64,000 nucleotides of DNA from Anoplolepis gracilipes (GCF_047496725.1 NC_132981.1:3175001-3239000), one strand, 5' to 3'; counted from the first letter of the stretch, positions 50,056 through 62,724 are shown. The notes: generated from the letters alone by a model not told the origin. Numbers and translations are program-made.

Positions 50056-51217
50056 TGTTATATCATTTGTATGATCGTGATTAATAACAATATCTTACTC
50101 CAAACGCGGTAACACGACGCACCATTATAACAATGACATTTAAATGAACTAGAAAAGTAAACATTTAAATTTGAAAGTAATTTGTTTGAAAAATTATATT
50201 TTATTTTAACTGACACATTTATTACATTGGTGGCACTGTTGCTTTCAATATATTTGAGATATGAAATAGAGAAAAATTTCTTTTCCTATCTTTTTTGTAT
50301 TTTATTGATCATCTTCTTAATTGTCCTTAAATATGAACAATCTTGCATGATATTTTTTTTTTGGTCCTTTTGTTTTACCCTTTTAAAGAAAATGCTTCTT
50401 GGAAATATTGGATGTAACAGAATGACAGATTTCATCTTCAAAACTGGAAAAAAGTGTGGATGCTTAAAAGAAATGCGGAAAAATAAAGAGAGAAGCTATG
50501 CGGAAAATCATCCTGTACCTCTTCTGTATAATAGCTACATTACACACATGAAAATGTAAGCAAAGTTTAATTGTATTATCGTGTAATTACTAATTATTGT
50601 CGTAATATAGGTTTCTTGGTGTAAAAATTGAAAATCTAACATTTAAGATCTAATGGTAAAACAATATATTCATTGAAAAGTATGATATAAGCACATTAAA
50701 GTCACAGTGCGCGCAGTGGTCACTGGCGCAATGTTAAAATGTAGGAAATAAAATAGGCTCACGAGAGCGAGGTGCGGAATCTTAACCGCATACGTCTGTT
50801 TTGAGCTTCGACGTGTGTAAAATTCGTGTATTTTGAATATAAATTAAAGAAATGCTGGCCTAAGTCATGAGAAAAGCCACACGAATGAAATCCTACAGTT
50901 TGCGATAACGAAAGCATACATACGCGAGAAAAATGATGAATATGTGCGCACGGAATGATAAATTATAATGCTAATATTGTGTTTCCTAAAAAGAAAAAAA
51001 ATGGTTTAAGCTGTAATGTTCCGTGAAATGTATTTGGAAGTATCATTAAAAAGAGTATTGCTTTCATTTTTTTTTTAAATTGCGTCTTGCGTGTAATTTA
51101 TTTCAATTATTTCCTAGCATTCCTCTGAACATAGTTCAATACATATCCTTTAATTAATTATATATATATTTTATATATATATATAATTAATATTATAATT
51201 ATTTTATATATATATAC

Positions 51218-51256
<39 letters not shown>

Positions 51257-51426
51257 TATAAATTGTTTACTATAAATATAAAGTTTTAAATAAATGTAAT
51301 CGCATGTGTGTATAATTGATTATTTACGATACTGTAAATATGTGATTTTATTAAAATATATTTTTAATATTTATATTTTTTGTTCTATGATTAATGCGTG
51401 TCACATGCAAGTCATTCATTGAAACA

Positions 51427-51432
51427 TTTATT
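51427..51432 (-). terminator. Candidate polyadenylation signal, CFAP206
   Basis: TTTATT on the plus strand reads AATAAA on the minus strand, about 50 bp past the CFAP206 stop, giving a very short 3' UTR. Confidence 0.5.
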
Positions 51433-51481
51433 TATATGTATACAACATTATATATAATTACCTAAGAAATTGACTTAAATT

Positions 51482-54400
51482 TTATAAGTGTTCCAGCTCC
51501 TCTTCTAAAAACGATACAACATGTTGATTGTCATCCCGCCTGCCTCGCAAACCAAATATGAATGTTTTGAGATTCTTTGTGTTTGTATAGTTATCTCTTC
51601 TGGTTTGAACTTCCTTATCCTGAGGTGGAGTCGCTTGTACGTAAACACCATATCGAAAGTGCGAGTTGAATGTCTGGGTACTACGAGTAACGCATCGACT
51701 TATGTTTGCCTGAGAAATTATCATGTGTGAAATCAAACATTTTTCATCTACAGAAATGAGAGAAAACACAAAGCAAGGTATATGTTTACATACTTTGTAC
51801 ATAATGTGCACACATATACATATATATGTATAAAATATATTACATATACATTATACAAAAGTAATTTATCAAAATATTAAAAATTATATATAAATTAATT
51901 TAAATATGGATATTATTAAAATTATTATTGTTATAGCGCGCAGAATGTATGTTTAGAACACACAATAATATATATCATTAATCAAATATTTTCTCATAAC
52001 GCGAATATTGACTCACCAAGCGCAAGGCTCTTCGTTTCAACTCCCAAACATTGGAAGTATAGTTTTTATCAATGTAAGGCGGAAGTATGTGAACGTCTGT
52101 TTGAATCTTTTGATTATGACGAACTTTCAACTGCAATCCTTTCTCCGTCAATCTTGTGAAAAATCAATATTTTTTATCTCACAATCAGATAAAAACACGA
52201 CAAATTGCGATTATATAATCATCGACTCACTCTTCTTGACTTTGCATAGCTTCAATTTCTTCATGCAATTGAAATAGATGGATATATTCCGGATGATTGC
52301 GTACAAAACTGAGCGCTTCGTAAACATACCTATTAACAGTCAGCGCTGAAAAATTACGAATTATTTTTATTTACAGAGAAAGATACCTGTCAGGATTTTC
52401 TCCAAATTTAACAGCTGCTTCGGGCGATTGAAAAGCGTAAAATTTTCCTCGCCACTTTGCCACACCGTTGTTTGGATTTCCTGGTATTAAAGCTCCTTTG
52501 GTTGTGGCGAATGTCCATGCACAAAATCCTAGAAACTGATATATATTCTTTAATTAATTACTTAAAAATTGTACAATTTTGTCGGAGTAAATCTTTTTAT
52601 ATATACAAATTCATTTTTTTTTTAAATCTTATAAAATCATACACATTATATAAATACTATTCTATTGTAGTTACCTCTAAATTAATCTTCTCGAAATCCT
52701 TCGTGACGTTTGGGTAATATATTAAACATTCTCCACACTCCGCTGCAAAAAAAAAATGTTTATACTGTCAAAATAAAATTGACGGATAAATACATCCATC
52801 ATAATGTAGAGATTTATCCTAATTTAAAGAACTATAATAACATATATAATAATTTAATTTATTATTTTTAAATATAATAAATTAAATTATATATATAATT
52901 ATTATATATATAATTTTTAAATATATTTTAAATATCTGTCACGATTTTTGATAAATTCCAGATAGATGAGAAAAATCTTTACTTATTAAATTGCCCATAG
53001 AACGTTCTAATCTTTCAGCATCACTCAGAATATCCACATCTTGAGCTATATCGTCCAGCTTTGTTTGGTTGTGGACATTTACAGTCTATAAGAAATATAT
53101 TATTCTGAATATATATTTCAAAAACTATATAACAAAATGTTTGAATCAATATCAAAGATCAATTGTACATTAATACCTTATTATTACTTAAATTTTGTAG
53201 TTCCCAGAGGAAATTGTTAATGCTGCTCAAAATGATCACCTCATCTTGTAAACCCATCCATATATCCGCTAGATCAATAAATTGTGGCTAATAGGTAAAT
53301 TATATATTATTAATCAAAATTTGATTAATTTGATTATATTTATATAATTGATTCAGCAAACATTTTATTCCAATGAACACAGATTTAATTATTTTAGTCT
53401 TTTTTTGCATTTCAGAGAAACATATTTCATCACATAAAAATTCTGCTAATAGAAAAAAAATTTCTGTGACTGAGAAAATTTCATGTGGGACAATTATAAC
53501 GTTTATATGAAAACAGTTTTTATCGAAACTGTTAAAAACGAAATTGGAAAGATTCTGTGTTTCAATTCTTGGAAATATTAAATGTTGGAATGTTAAAAAA
53601 TAATTAATCTGTGCGCGTACAATCTATTTTTTTTAGGTGACAATAGCAGTCGTATTTACGTAAACTTGAGCAGTAGGAATAGCCGTTCTGTATCGAACAG
53701 TGTCGTGCAGTTTAAAAAGTCGTGTCTGAAGACGGTCCATCAGAGTTTTCACTGCACTCTCGCTGCGTTCTACGTCGCTCAACAGCTTTCTACAACAGAC
53801 CATACTTCAAAATTACGTCAATCGCATATTGAACATTACGTGATTTCTTTCGAAAGGCACCGAATGTAGATTTCTTGCTGACGACTAGCCGTTAACATTT
53901 CAATGGCCCACTCGATCTGTTTTTCCAGATTGGACGTCGAAGCGTTGATTAACATACGCGTAGTCGCGTTTTCTACGACAGCTGTAAATTTGTATACCTT
54001 GGCCATTAGTGGCTCTAATAGCTCAAGGACAGAATTGCGAGTTTTCGTTAAAGCCTCTTGTAGAATGCTGGGCACTGAAAGCAGTTATCATTATAATACG
54101 TTCGCAGTAAGAACGTGTGTATATCTTTTCTTGTTTACTCAATATTGTTTGGGTTTAATGTTATCAATGCGCTTACGATCATCGATTCCCTCGCCGCCAC
54201 GTTGACAATCTCTGTTAAATAACCGGATTCCAGCGACTATGCACATCAACTCCATTAACTGTTCCTCTTTCTCTCGTTTTGGCAGAGTCACATAATGAGC
54301 CAGTTCGGAAGCCTGGAAGACGCTTTGCAACACCACCGAAACTTCTCTAATATAGAATACATTTTGTGATAGTATTAGCCACACTATTTTTTTTCATTAA

Positions 54401-55351
54401 AGGTTTTATGAGGATTTAAGTATAATATTAAGAATTTAATTAATTATTCTTAAATAAAATATCTGTCACATTTTTGATAAATGTAAATTTTCCAGCCTAG
54501 ATATTTCTAAATATTTTTATATATTTCTAGCCATAGATAAGAATTATCTTTACTTTTATTCATGGCAACGTAATGACGTTACAATTAAGACACAACATAT
54601 TTTTCTATAATTAAGAAAATGAAAAGCTGAATATATCATGGATTTTATTTAATTTTGTTCAACTTAAATTTTTATTTATTAATTTTATTTAAATTATAAA
54701 TATGTGTGTATTATTATTATTTTGTGATTTAAATACCTTAAAATAGAAGGAACCGTAGGGCTTCCGAGACCGCTTAGCAACGTTATCACCGCCAATATTT
54801 TCTGATAAAATTTTTCTGTATCCTTTCCACTTTCCAATTTAGTAGTCTCGCAAATTTCGGCAACCAGAGGTCCAGTCTTTTGATGTAGTCGTAATCGATG
54901 CTTTTTGACAGTTTCGTCTGGGAAAAATATGAAACCATATAATATAATAATTTATAAAATAAAAATGTAAAAAAATAACGAATCAAAAATCTTTTTACCT
55001 CTATCATGATAATGCTTGACAAAGTACAACTGATTTTTCAAAGTTATCAGACTGGGTTTGTTTTGGTCACATAGCCTCTCCACTATCGCTTGGGTTACCC
55101 CTGCATTGCTCTCTTCATCATTTTCTTTTATTCGATATATTGGATTTAATTGATAAAGGGAAAGCTAGAATTATTTTCGGAAATAATAATTGTAATTATT
55201 GTTCATACGCTGCTTCGACAAAGTGCGTTCAATAATATGTCTTTGATTATTAAATTACCAAAAATGAGGCCAAATCCTTAGTTATTGGTATTTCTTTCAC
55301 TTTACATGCATTTACGATTCTTTTCGTCAATTCTTTTCGCACATTTTCCAT
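51482..55351 (-). CDS. CFAP206: Cilia- and flagella-associated protein 206 (complete, 13 exons)
   Basis: Minus-strand exons in transcript order are 55351-55259, 55164-54999, 54917-54737, 54346-54177, 54074-53861, 53789-53660, 53287-53177, 53085-52983, 52742-52675, 52535-52387, 52329-52231, 52152-52017 and 51709-51482. All junctions are GT-AG and in phase, giving 615 aa against about 620 for the human protein. Diagnostic blocks are GIRLFNRDCQRGGEGIDD (about residues 186-203), FLGFCAWTFATTKGALIPG then NPNNGVAKWRGKFYAFQSP (from residue 413), and a C-terminal QTDVHILPPYIDKNY then WELKRRALRLANI. These match the CFAP206/DUF3508 family. Family knowledge: FAP206 is an axonemal protein that docks radial spoke 2 and dynein c to the doublet microtubule, so in insects it would act in sperm flagella and possibly sensory cilia. 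The start is the first ATG after an in-frame TGA. Introns are short (57-390 bp). The exon 5 donor (GTGCCT) is weak but keeps phase and homology. The gene is divergent from the signal-peptide gene at 56.4 kb. Confidence 0.95.
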
Positions 55352-56150
55352 CGTAGCAAACAGATAACACTCCTCTTTCAGCTGATTTAGAAAGTCTCAC
55401 TTGCTATAGTTGTGGATTCAAACAAAACCATCCATCCATAAAGTTTGATCGATACTTGCGTCGGAATCATTTATTGTCGCTGTGTTTGAAGATTCCTTTT
55501 AATCTTTTTAAATATTATTATATAGAACTGAAGAAATTATTGCTCATTGCATAAATAACTTTATAAGCATTAATATGAAACATACATAACTGCATAACAA
55601 TAAAAAATAATCTTGTATCGATTAATATATTTCTTACCTATTTCACACATCAAAATATATATATAAATAAAATATTTTCAATGCAAACACAACATGATTA
55701 ATATGATTATATTATTATTTTTAATTTATACATTAAAATATGTATATACAAATATAAATTTTATCCAGCACGTATTTAATAAATATATCTATTATACTTA
55801 TTTTACATATAAAAAAAATTGTATATATACCGAGCGCACAAACTTTGTCGATAAGCCCAATTTTTTTTCAAATATATTTATATTTTATATTTAATAATAT
55901 ATTTCTATTTCATATTTAATAATATATAGCTTCATTAAGAAAGTAAAAATATTTTTTCAGGTAATGGAAAATCGTAATCGCTAAAAATCGAATATCTCAA
56001 AATGTTACTTTGAGTGCGTGAGTTTTGAAAATTTTAAAAAAATTGTAAATCACATTGTCGACCGACCAAATTATTGCGCGCGTTTTTAAATTCAAGCGCG
56101 CCCGCGCTCGTGCGCGCTCGGCCAGTTCCGCGGCGGCTCGTCTCGCCGAC

Positions 56151-56297
56151 ATGCCGTCGACGGTAGAGGGGGTCGCAGCTGACTTCAGAAGTGTCGCAAC
56201 GTTCGGCGCGAGCGGTGGCAGTCGGGCTGGGTGGTCGGTAACGAGAGTGTGGTGTGTGCACGCGCGAGTCGACAGACGTGATACAGCCAACGTGTGA
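56151..56297 (+). other. Upstream ORF 1 in leader of the signal-peptide gene
   Basis: An ATG at 56151 opens 48 codons and closes at TGA 56295-56297, 115 bp before the main ATG. If the leader is unspliced, this uORF would dampen translation of the signal-peptide exon. The transcription start is unknown, so the uORF may not be in the mRNA. Confidence 0.35.
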
Positions 56298-56325
56298 GGA
56301 AGGCGTGCGTGAGGATCGTGTTGTC

Positions 56326-56340
56326 ATGGCGTTCGCGTGA
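56326..56340 (+). other. Upstream ORF 2 (four codons) in the same leader
   Basis: ATGGCGTTCGCGTGA reads as a minimal four-residue uORF in a good initiation context (GTCATGG). It ends 72 bp upstream of the main start. Minimal uORFs of this kind often allow reinitiation. Its relevance depends on the leader being unspliced. Confidence 0.35.
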
Positions 56341-56412
56341 GTCCGCGGCCAACGCAACGGCGTTTAGCACCCAGCCGAGCCAGCCAGTCCACCGTGTCCG
56401 AGTCTCAGGAAC

Positions 56413-56569
56413 ATGGCGCGCGATTCCCGACGCGTTGTCGTCACCGTCGTCGGCGGCGGCGGCGACGGCGGCAGTGGCAGCGGTGCGACGGTGCGGTGTA
56501 AACTGGTGCTGATCTTTCTCGTGTTGGTGCTGGCGATCGTCGTTCCTGCCGCGTACGCCGACAGTCAAG
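56413..56569 (+). CDS. First coding exon of an unidentified secreted or membrane protein (partial)
   Basis: An ATG in good context (GGAACATGGC) opens 52 codons that end at a strong donor (CAAG|GTGAGT), with one base left over (phase 1). The predicted N-terminus begins MARDSRRVVV and has a glycine-rich stretch at residues 14-24 (GGGGDGGSGSG). A hydrophobic core follows at about 31-45 (LVLIFLVLVLAIVV), then a small-residue cleavage context (PAAYA|DSQ, cut near residue 49). This is a classical signal peptide with an unusually long N-region, so the product should enter the secretory pathway. The remainder lies beyond 64,000, so intron 1 is at least 7.4 kb. Such layouts are common for receptors, adhesion molecules and extracellular-matrix proteins, but nothing here identifies the family. 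The GC-rich leader contains two upstream ORFs. CFAP206 starts about 1.06 kb away in the opposite direction. Confidence 0.7.
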
Positions 56570-57097
56570 GTGAGTCACGTCTCGAATTTTCTCATTGCAC
56601 ACGCTACACGCGTGTTCTATTATGTACGCGGGTGTCATTAATTTTTTGTTTTTCGGCGATATGTCTGTGTTGTATACATACATGTGACATACGTATCGTA
56701 CAGTGGTACCAGTGCTCGAACACTCGTTTGTTTTATTTAATTGTCTGTCATCTTGTTTGATTCGCGCAATTTTTAATATCGGAATGAATAGTTAACGAAT
56801 ATTACGTGCGATGTGAAGTTAGACGTCACGCAGAAAATAATCTCGCGCTTGTGTCTTTCAATGTACTATTTCAAGGTTGTTCGACTTATTTCTATGTTTA
56901 CTCGTTTAAAAGATGTGTTTTCCACGTTTATTATATATGCGTGTTTTTCTCTCTCTCTCTCTCAGTGTCAGATTAAAATTGATATTTATTTCAATACTAA
57001 TTTCAACATATAATTCTTTAAAAAGTGTGAAGTGAAATATGACACCCGCGTGCTTTGCGTCAAATTCACGCAGCACAACTATGTGATTTTTTTTTAA

Positions 57098-57109
57098 GGG
57101 GGGGGGGGG
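57098..57109. repeat. Poly(G) run
   Basis: 12 consecutive G after a T-rich stretch. Confidence 0.9.
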
Positions 57110-59187
57110 CACAGTCATACAACTTTCAAGTCTGATGATTTCTCTTTTACCTGCGGTTTATATTTCTGATTACATTGATTGTGAAATTTTAATCTCCTTT
57201 TCAATAATCATATCTGCTCAGATAAGAAATTATTTTCTCTATATTTTGTTATAAATAATTTTATCTTTGTTTATATTTTCGACATTTCAAATACGTAATA
57301 TATATTTAAGAATTATGTTTACATCCGAATAATAATTCACGAAAATAATTTAAACACATTTATAATTTTAACAAATTCAATCCATTATCTTATTTTTAAA
57401 AAATTATTTAAAAAACAAATTTTTTGTGCAATTGATTAATGATAGCAGAATTGATGCGCGGCTCTCATATCACACATTCTCATATGATCGATGAATCGTT
57501 CGACCATATTTTGTTCCTGCCACACAACATTTATTGCATTTTCATGGTCATGCTACGTAACTGACGTCATTGCATGTGATTTTGTTTGCAATACATGTAT
57601 CTGTCGTTTGAGCGAAATGATCCGCGTTGTTTGTTTCTTCAGGGAATTCTATAACCATGGACAGAATTTTTCTTTGTTCATTATAATATTGTCGCGATGT
57701 TATTTCAAGAGCATATCTCAAGGTCTGCAAGTTGCATTTGAATTAATAATGAACTGGTTGCTGTATAATACATGTTTTATGTTTCATGTATCAAATACGT
57801 TTTACGTATACACAGTTTATATATTAAAAAATTGCTGAGTACTATTTTTTGCAAGATATGAATTATATAAGAGTTTAATCTATTTAATCTATTTAAAAAT
57901 TTAAACATTTTCGTAAGTGTTTTATATTGCTGTGTAGTAGACGTTATATAATTTTAAAATTTGTAATACGTAAAATCTCTACCACTTAATATCATTTCAA
58001 AATTTAAATTACTTTTTTCGTATATATCCTTTAATTATGTTAATACCGATAGAAAAATGAGAACTGCGTTTCATGATTTTATAATGTGCGAATGTTCTAA
58101 TAAAGAATAATTTTTAGTATCGCATATCGTTAGTAATTGTGGATACTGTGCCCATTTTGTGCAAACATTAGCAATGCACATTAACGTTCGAAAGATATGC
58201 AGAGTCTATTTTATTTTAAATATCGAAAATCGATAAATAAATACGATTACTTATCGGGAATATTGTATAATGTAAAGCTACCGATAAGAATTACGTATTT
58301 AATTTAATGGGGACGTATTGATCTTGCATTAAGATTACATGTAAACTTTTAGTTCGCTTTACGTCATAATATTTAATTCTTTCCATTATTTTATACGATT
58401 TTCTAAACTATTTGGTCACTATTCTTGACACATTTTTCAAGGCGATGCACATTATATGACAGAAGATTGAACATCAAGGAAACAGTAGACCGTAAAATTA
58501 TTTGATTCTAATATTGCTTGTAAAATAGCATTTCCTTGTAAGCTTCACTGTGAAAATTACAGCGTGACAGTCACGCTGCGTTTACACGCTAAGAAAAAAA
58601 TGTAATCACGTGAATCACGAGTTTCTTTGTATCGACGACATTTCTGAGATGTAAGTAAGCGCGATTATGTATATTGTGCCACGCGTGTATCACGGTGACT
58701 TATTCGTTGTAAATAAGATGCAACCGTTATATAGCTCATTTTTATTAAAATATGCAACTCTTAATGATTAGCATATAAGAGCTTACGGATTATCACAATA
58801 AAGTAGGAAAAATTTTGCAATGCAAGTAAGGATCGCGTCTGAAAGATTTACGCACAAACCTTAATTCATCTGCTCGTGCGCGAAAGAGTAAATTCATTAT
58901 ATTGATAATCGAGCGAGACCATTCTGATAAGATCCCATTATTTTTCTAATTTGGAACCGCGAACCATTCAGGAAAAGCAATGGAGCATCCGTATCTCTCG
59001 CAATTAACGTTTAAATTAAATTTTAATCCGAGAATATTTCTTCCCGATAACGAAGGTTATTAAATGATGAATCGTCGCGATCGGTTCCGCTGCAGTTCTC
59101 TCGGTGCGAGTATAAATAATCGCCCTCGCGTATAAAAAGGAGGTCCCCTGCGAGAATGGAAGTATCCTGACAAAGGGCGCCGTGGAA

Positions 59188-59330
59188 TTTATGTCCATTG
59201 TTGGACTCTCGGGGGAGAAAATCGCCAGTTCGTCAATGCAGTCGATAAGAATTTATGGGTGTATGTTGAATGTAAATGCGATGGCGGCCGTACGAACAAT
59301 TTATGGGGATTTACATTACGATTTATTTAT
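59188..59330. promoter_or_regulatory. Candidate intronic enhancer with TTTATG(G) cluster
   Basis: TTTATGT at 59188, TTTATGGG at 59252, TTTATGGG at 59300 and TTTATTTAT at 59322, all on the plus strand within 145 bp. TTTATGG is the preferred word of posterior Hox and Caudal-type homeodomains. Inference from motif clustering only. Confidence 0.25.
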
Positions 59331-59508
59331 TCTTTCCGATCACGTGAAACGAACGCGCACGTTAGACCTCCAAAAATGCTCGGATTTAAGGGCTGCCTCG
59401 ATCGCGCGTAATCTCTCCACATATTTCTTTTTACTTTTAAACTATCGGTCGGAAAATACCTCGCACAAAAATAAGAACTGTTTCATACATTATATATATG
59501 ATATTAAA

Positions 59509-59509
<1 letters not shown>

Positions 59510-59541
<32 letters not shown>
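59510..59541. repeat. Poly(A) run
   Basis: 32 consecutive A. No retroposon body recognised upstream. Confidence 0.95.
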
Positions 59542-59544
<3 letters not shown>

Positions 59545-60424
59545 TTGAGGAAGACAAAATTGTGACGACCCGATATAATTATATCATGAACATGTATGTA
59601 TTATTGGCATAAATCTTCGAGATAGTTGAATCTAACCGAGCTTTCGTTGAAGGGCGCGTTGCGTTCACAGCTGCGTGAAAAAGCCGCCAGCTGCAAATGA
59701 GTAATGTCAGAATGCTCGCGATATGCAACGTGGTGGGAAAGTGGTTAATCGCACTCGCGGTGAAGATGAAATAGATATGTACAATCTTTATACGTCCACG
59801 AGAGATGCATACATCTGCGCATTCTCCTCGTGCTAAACTTCTCGATACGACGACGTATATTACTCCTCCAAATCGTAAATCCGATTTTATATTCTCTCCG
59901 TTACAAATCATTTCTGACAAGCGATCGGCAAATTCTCATGGAGGGGGCGCGCACATAAACTTTAATTTAGAGTCGTTAACGATTTTTATTATTCTTTTGC
60001 AAAGCGATTCTATTTTTGGGCTGATGTGAAAGGATCCGATGGATGTAAGCACTCTCACAAATTGGTCTTATAAAATATACTGTGAAATATTACAACACTG
60101 CGCATTGGCTTTATTTATACTACTGGCGTTGCGAACTGGCGACCAAGTCTCGCTAGCGCTCGTTATTTTCTCGTCCTTCTTGGAATGCTCGACAGGCCGT
60201 GAAGGTGCCGACAAAAAGACCTTGATGCTGCCGGTACTTCGGCGTATTGAGAGCTGCGTATTTTATTTTATTTTATTTCATCTAACCAACTCTCTTTTTT
60301 ACCATTGGATTTCTTGGTGTACTCTCAAGTCTTTCAGTCGAATCCCTACGTGTTATATATTTTTTTCAATTTTATTTATACTTTGTATATAAAATGTTAT
60401 AAATGAAAACTTTATCGAATTATA

Positions 60425-60722
60425 AAGGACGATGAATAAAATAGACCGATTCTGTCTAAGAAGTGTAACGTAAGTTATGTTTTCTTATATTTTTTAAGCT
60501 GTTGAATACGATCATTAGTTTTATTTATTTTAGTTCACAGGAAAATGGTTAAAATTTGTCTTAAAGAGGTCGAAAATAGTTATTTTGATCTCTTTAAAAT
60601 TTGGACAATTTTTCTTTAGATAAATAAAACTGAAATCATATTTAGCAGTTTAAAAATAAAAAAGTGTATAACTTATGTTACATTTTGTAGGCAGAAATAG
60701 ATCTATTTTACCTATCGTCCTT
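60425..60722. mobile_element. 298-bp MITE with ~140-bp terminal inverted repeats
   Basis: The left end AAGGACGAT and the right end ATCGTCCTT are exact inverses. The arms stay similar inward for about 140 bp: TAAAATAGA, TGTAACNTAAGTTAT, TTTTATTTAT and TTAAAGAG(G/A)TC recur in inverse order. Only about 15-20 bp of loop remains (around GAAAATAGTTATTTT). No coding capacity, so a non-autonomous DNA transposon or a long foldback. It lies within intron 1 of the signal-peptide gene. Target-site duplication is not clear. Confidence 0.8.
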
Positions 60723-62701
60723 CCTGCAATCTCGTATATTTCTATCATATGTATTTCAACAGAAATACATATATCTGATAATAATGAATTAAATAGATTT
60801 AGCAAAGGATACAATTACATATATCTTAAAATTCTCTTATATTTGATTTCGCGCGGTTTCAAATATAGTCTCTCAGGATATGGTACTTAGAAAAGGAATC
60901 CATCCGTGACGAGTTTGAAACGATCTGCATTTCCGGTCCCGACGATGAAAAAACGAATCATCATCAGTTGAGTCACCATCGTCGAGCCGTTGTGTACTCA
61001 AAGCGAATGGATCGCTGTTAATCGATGATTAACGCGACCCTCTCGACGATGTCGATCTAGTCGAGAGTACTTCTTCGGGTCGGCATGTTATTCATTAAGC
61101 AATCGCTCGTAGAATGACGAGTGTCGTCCAACGAAGGAGATCGATTCACGGCGACTGCTTATTTCTCATTCCGCGCGAGTGCAAAACCAATGACAAATTG
61201 CACATTGCCTCTTCGCGAAGATGTTCCGTCTTGTGAAGAAAATGTAACAGTGTGTCTAATGCTATCGTAATTTATGTACAATCGACATCATGCCATAAAT
61301 TACACTTATTATACATGAATTATCTTTCTGCTTGCATGAGTCTTTGGTGACGAATTTTAGGATGAAATAGTAATTTTAACAAAATATTACATCTTGTTTA
61401 TTTTTTCAATTTACATGCATAAAAACAAAATGTAAAACATAGTATAAAACTAGATGTTTGTTACATTTTTAAAAAATGATTGTTTATGGCTAAAGAGTTG
61501 AAATGTATATAAAGTCCGTTTATATAGTAAAATAAATTGTAATCGAAATATAAAATACTTCAAACATTTTCGCAATGTATAAACATATACGCGTGTAAGA
61601 GAACGTCAATTGTACATTTTTCGTAAATTTTAGTCGTTGTTTGCTTTTATTTATTATTATTATAATATATTTCGAATTTTCATATTAAAAATTGATTTGA
61701 TATTTTGCTTTAACCGATTCGAGAACATAACAACATTAAAATGCAAAACGTGTTTCGCGTTAAAATTTAACAATATATTTTTCCGAATTTCTGCAAATGC
61801 ATTTATGAATATGTCAGTTTAATCTAAAATCGATAAAACGTGACTCTGTAAAAGAATTTTATGATAGCACTAATCAAATGATTTATTTGTAGAGAAAAAG
61901 TAATAAATACTGCAGTTTTCAAGAGTAATTTAAATGGAAGCGGACTATATTTTTTTCTGTATATTCTCTTTCACACACATAATCTTGATAAATCCATAAT
62001 TCTCATATATATATTTTTTAAACGTAATGCAATTGAATAAATCTTTATAATAAAACCTGCTTATACATATGGTTTGCGAAAAAAATACCGTATTATGAAA
62101 AATTTCGAATATATAACCCAGATCAAATGTGGCACCTTTTCGAAAATCTCTTATAAAAATATATCTATCCGTGAGCGTGCGTGTCGTGCGAGCGAAAAGA
62201 AATTAATTATCACTCACGTGTGATTTTATCGAGTGGAAGCAATCGCGAATCGGCGTATTAATATTTTCTCGCACATCGTACTCGTTTGACGAGGAGATAA
62301 AAGAAGAGCAGAAGAGGTTTTCCGGTCTCGCGCGGACGTGCGGCCCCTGGGAGAAATTGATCGGAAAATTCACACAATGTTGAACGGATCGCACCGGGTG
62401 AAGCACCTCGTTACTCGTTATACGGAAAAATCGAAAATCTCGTTCGTGTTCGATGCCGTGCGATCGATTATAGTCCCTACGGTAGCTACTCGCCTATAGC
62501 TATTATATTCACGAGCAAGTAGTCGGTACTGCGAGTCGTTATTCGCCTGAAGCATCGAAGTCCCGCTCGTTAAATTCTCAACATCGTTCCATTTACCCAC
62601 TTTGCAATAAAATCGACGACGTATTAGTCGCCGGTAACAATGTCAGCCTCGTCTATAAAAGCTTTATCGTAAATGCATTCGTTTCTCTCTGTTCTTTGCG
62701 C

Positions 62702-62724
62702 AAGCGAGCGAGCGAGCGAGCGAG
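62702..62724. repeat. (AGCG)n tetranucleotide microsatellite
   Basis: Five to six perfect GAGC/AGCG units. Confidence 0.92.

Larger units (their letters stand above)
49603..51481. other. Convergent intergenic region and 3' untranslated regions
   Basis: Lies between the stop codons of the SWIB gene (plus) and CFAP206 (minus). It is AT-rich with TA microsatellite around 51,160-51,250. A 125-codon hydrophobic frame at 50182-50556 arises from T-rich sequence and has no ATG near its start, so it is not called. Confidence 0.6.
55352..56412. promoter_or_regulatory. Divergent intergenic region: CFAP206 promoter and signal-peptide gene leader
   Basis: The first 600 bp are AT-rich. From about 56,050 the sequence becomes CpG-rich, as expected for the promoter and leader of the plus-strand gene. 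Near CFAP206 a weak RFX X-box half site (ATAGCAAG on the minus strand, 55400-55407) lies about 50 bp before its ATG. Confidence 0.4.

Noticed and set aside
50182..50559. 125-codon hydrophobic ORF downstream of the SWIB gene
   Set aside because: T-rich sequence yields Phe/Leu/Ile. There is no ATG at its start, and it lies within the probable 3' untranslated and intergenic region.
59040..59541. Poly(A) run as the tail of a SINE or processed pseudogene
   Set aside because: No internal promoter boxes, no coding remnant and no target-site duplication could be seen around it.
59182..59565. 127-codon ORF ending in poly-Lys
   Set aside because: Its tail is the poly(A) run and the body has no family features. 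The reading is explained by a GC-richer patch.
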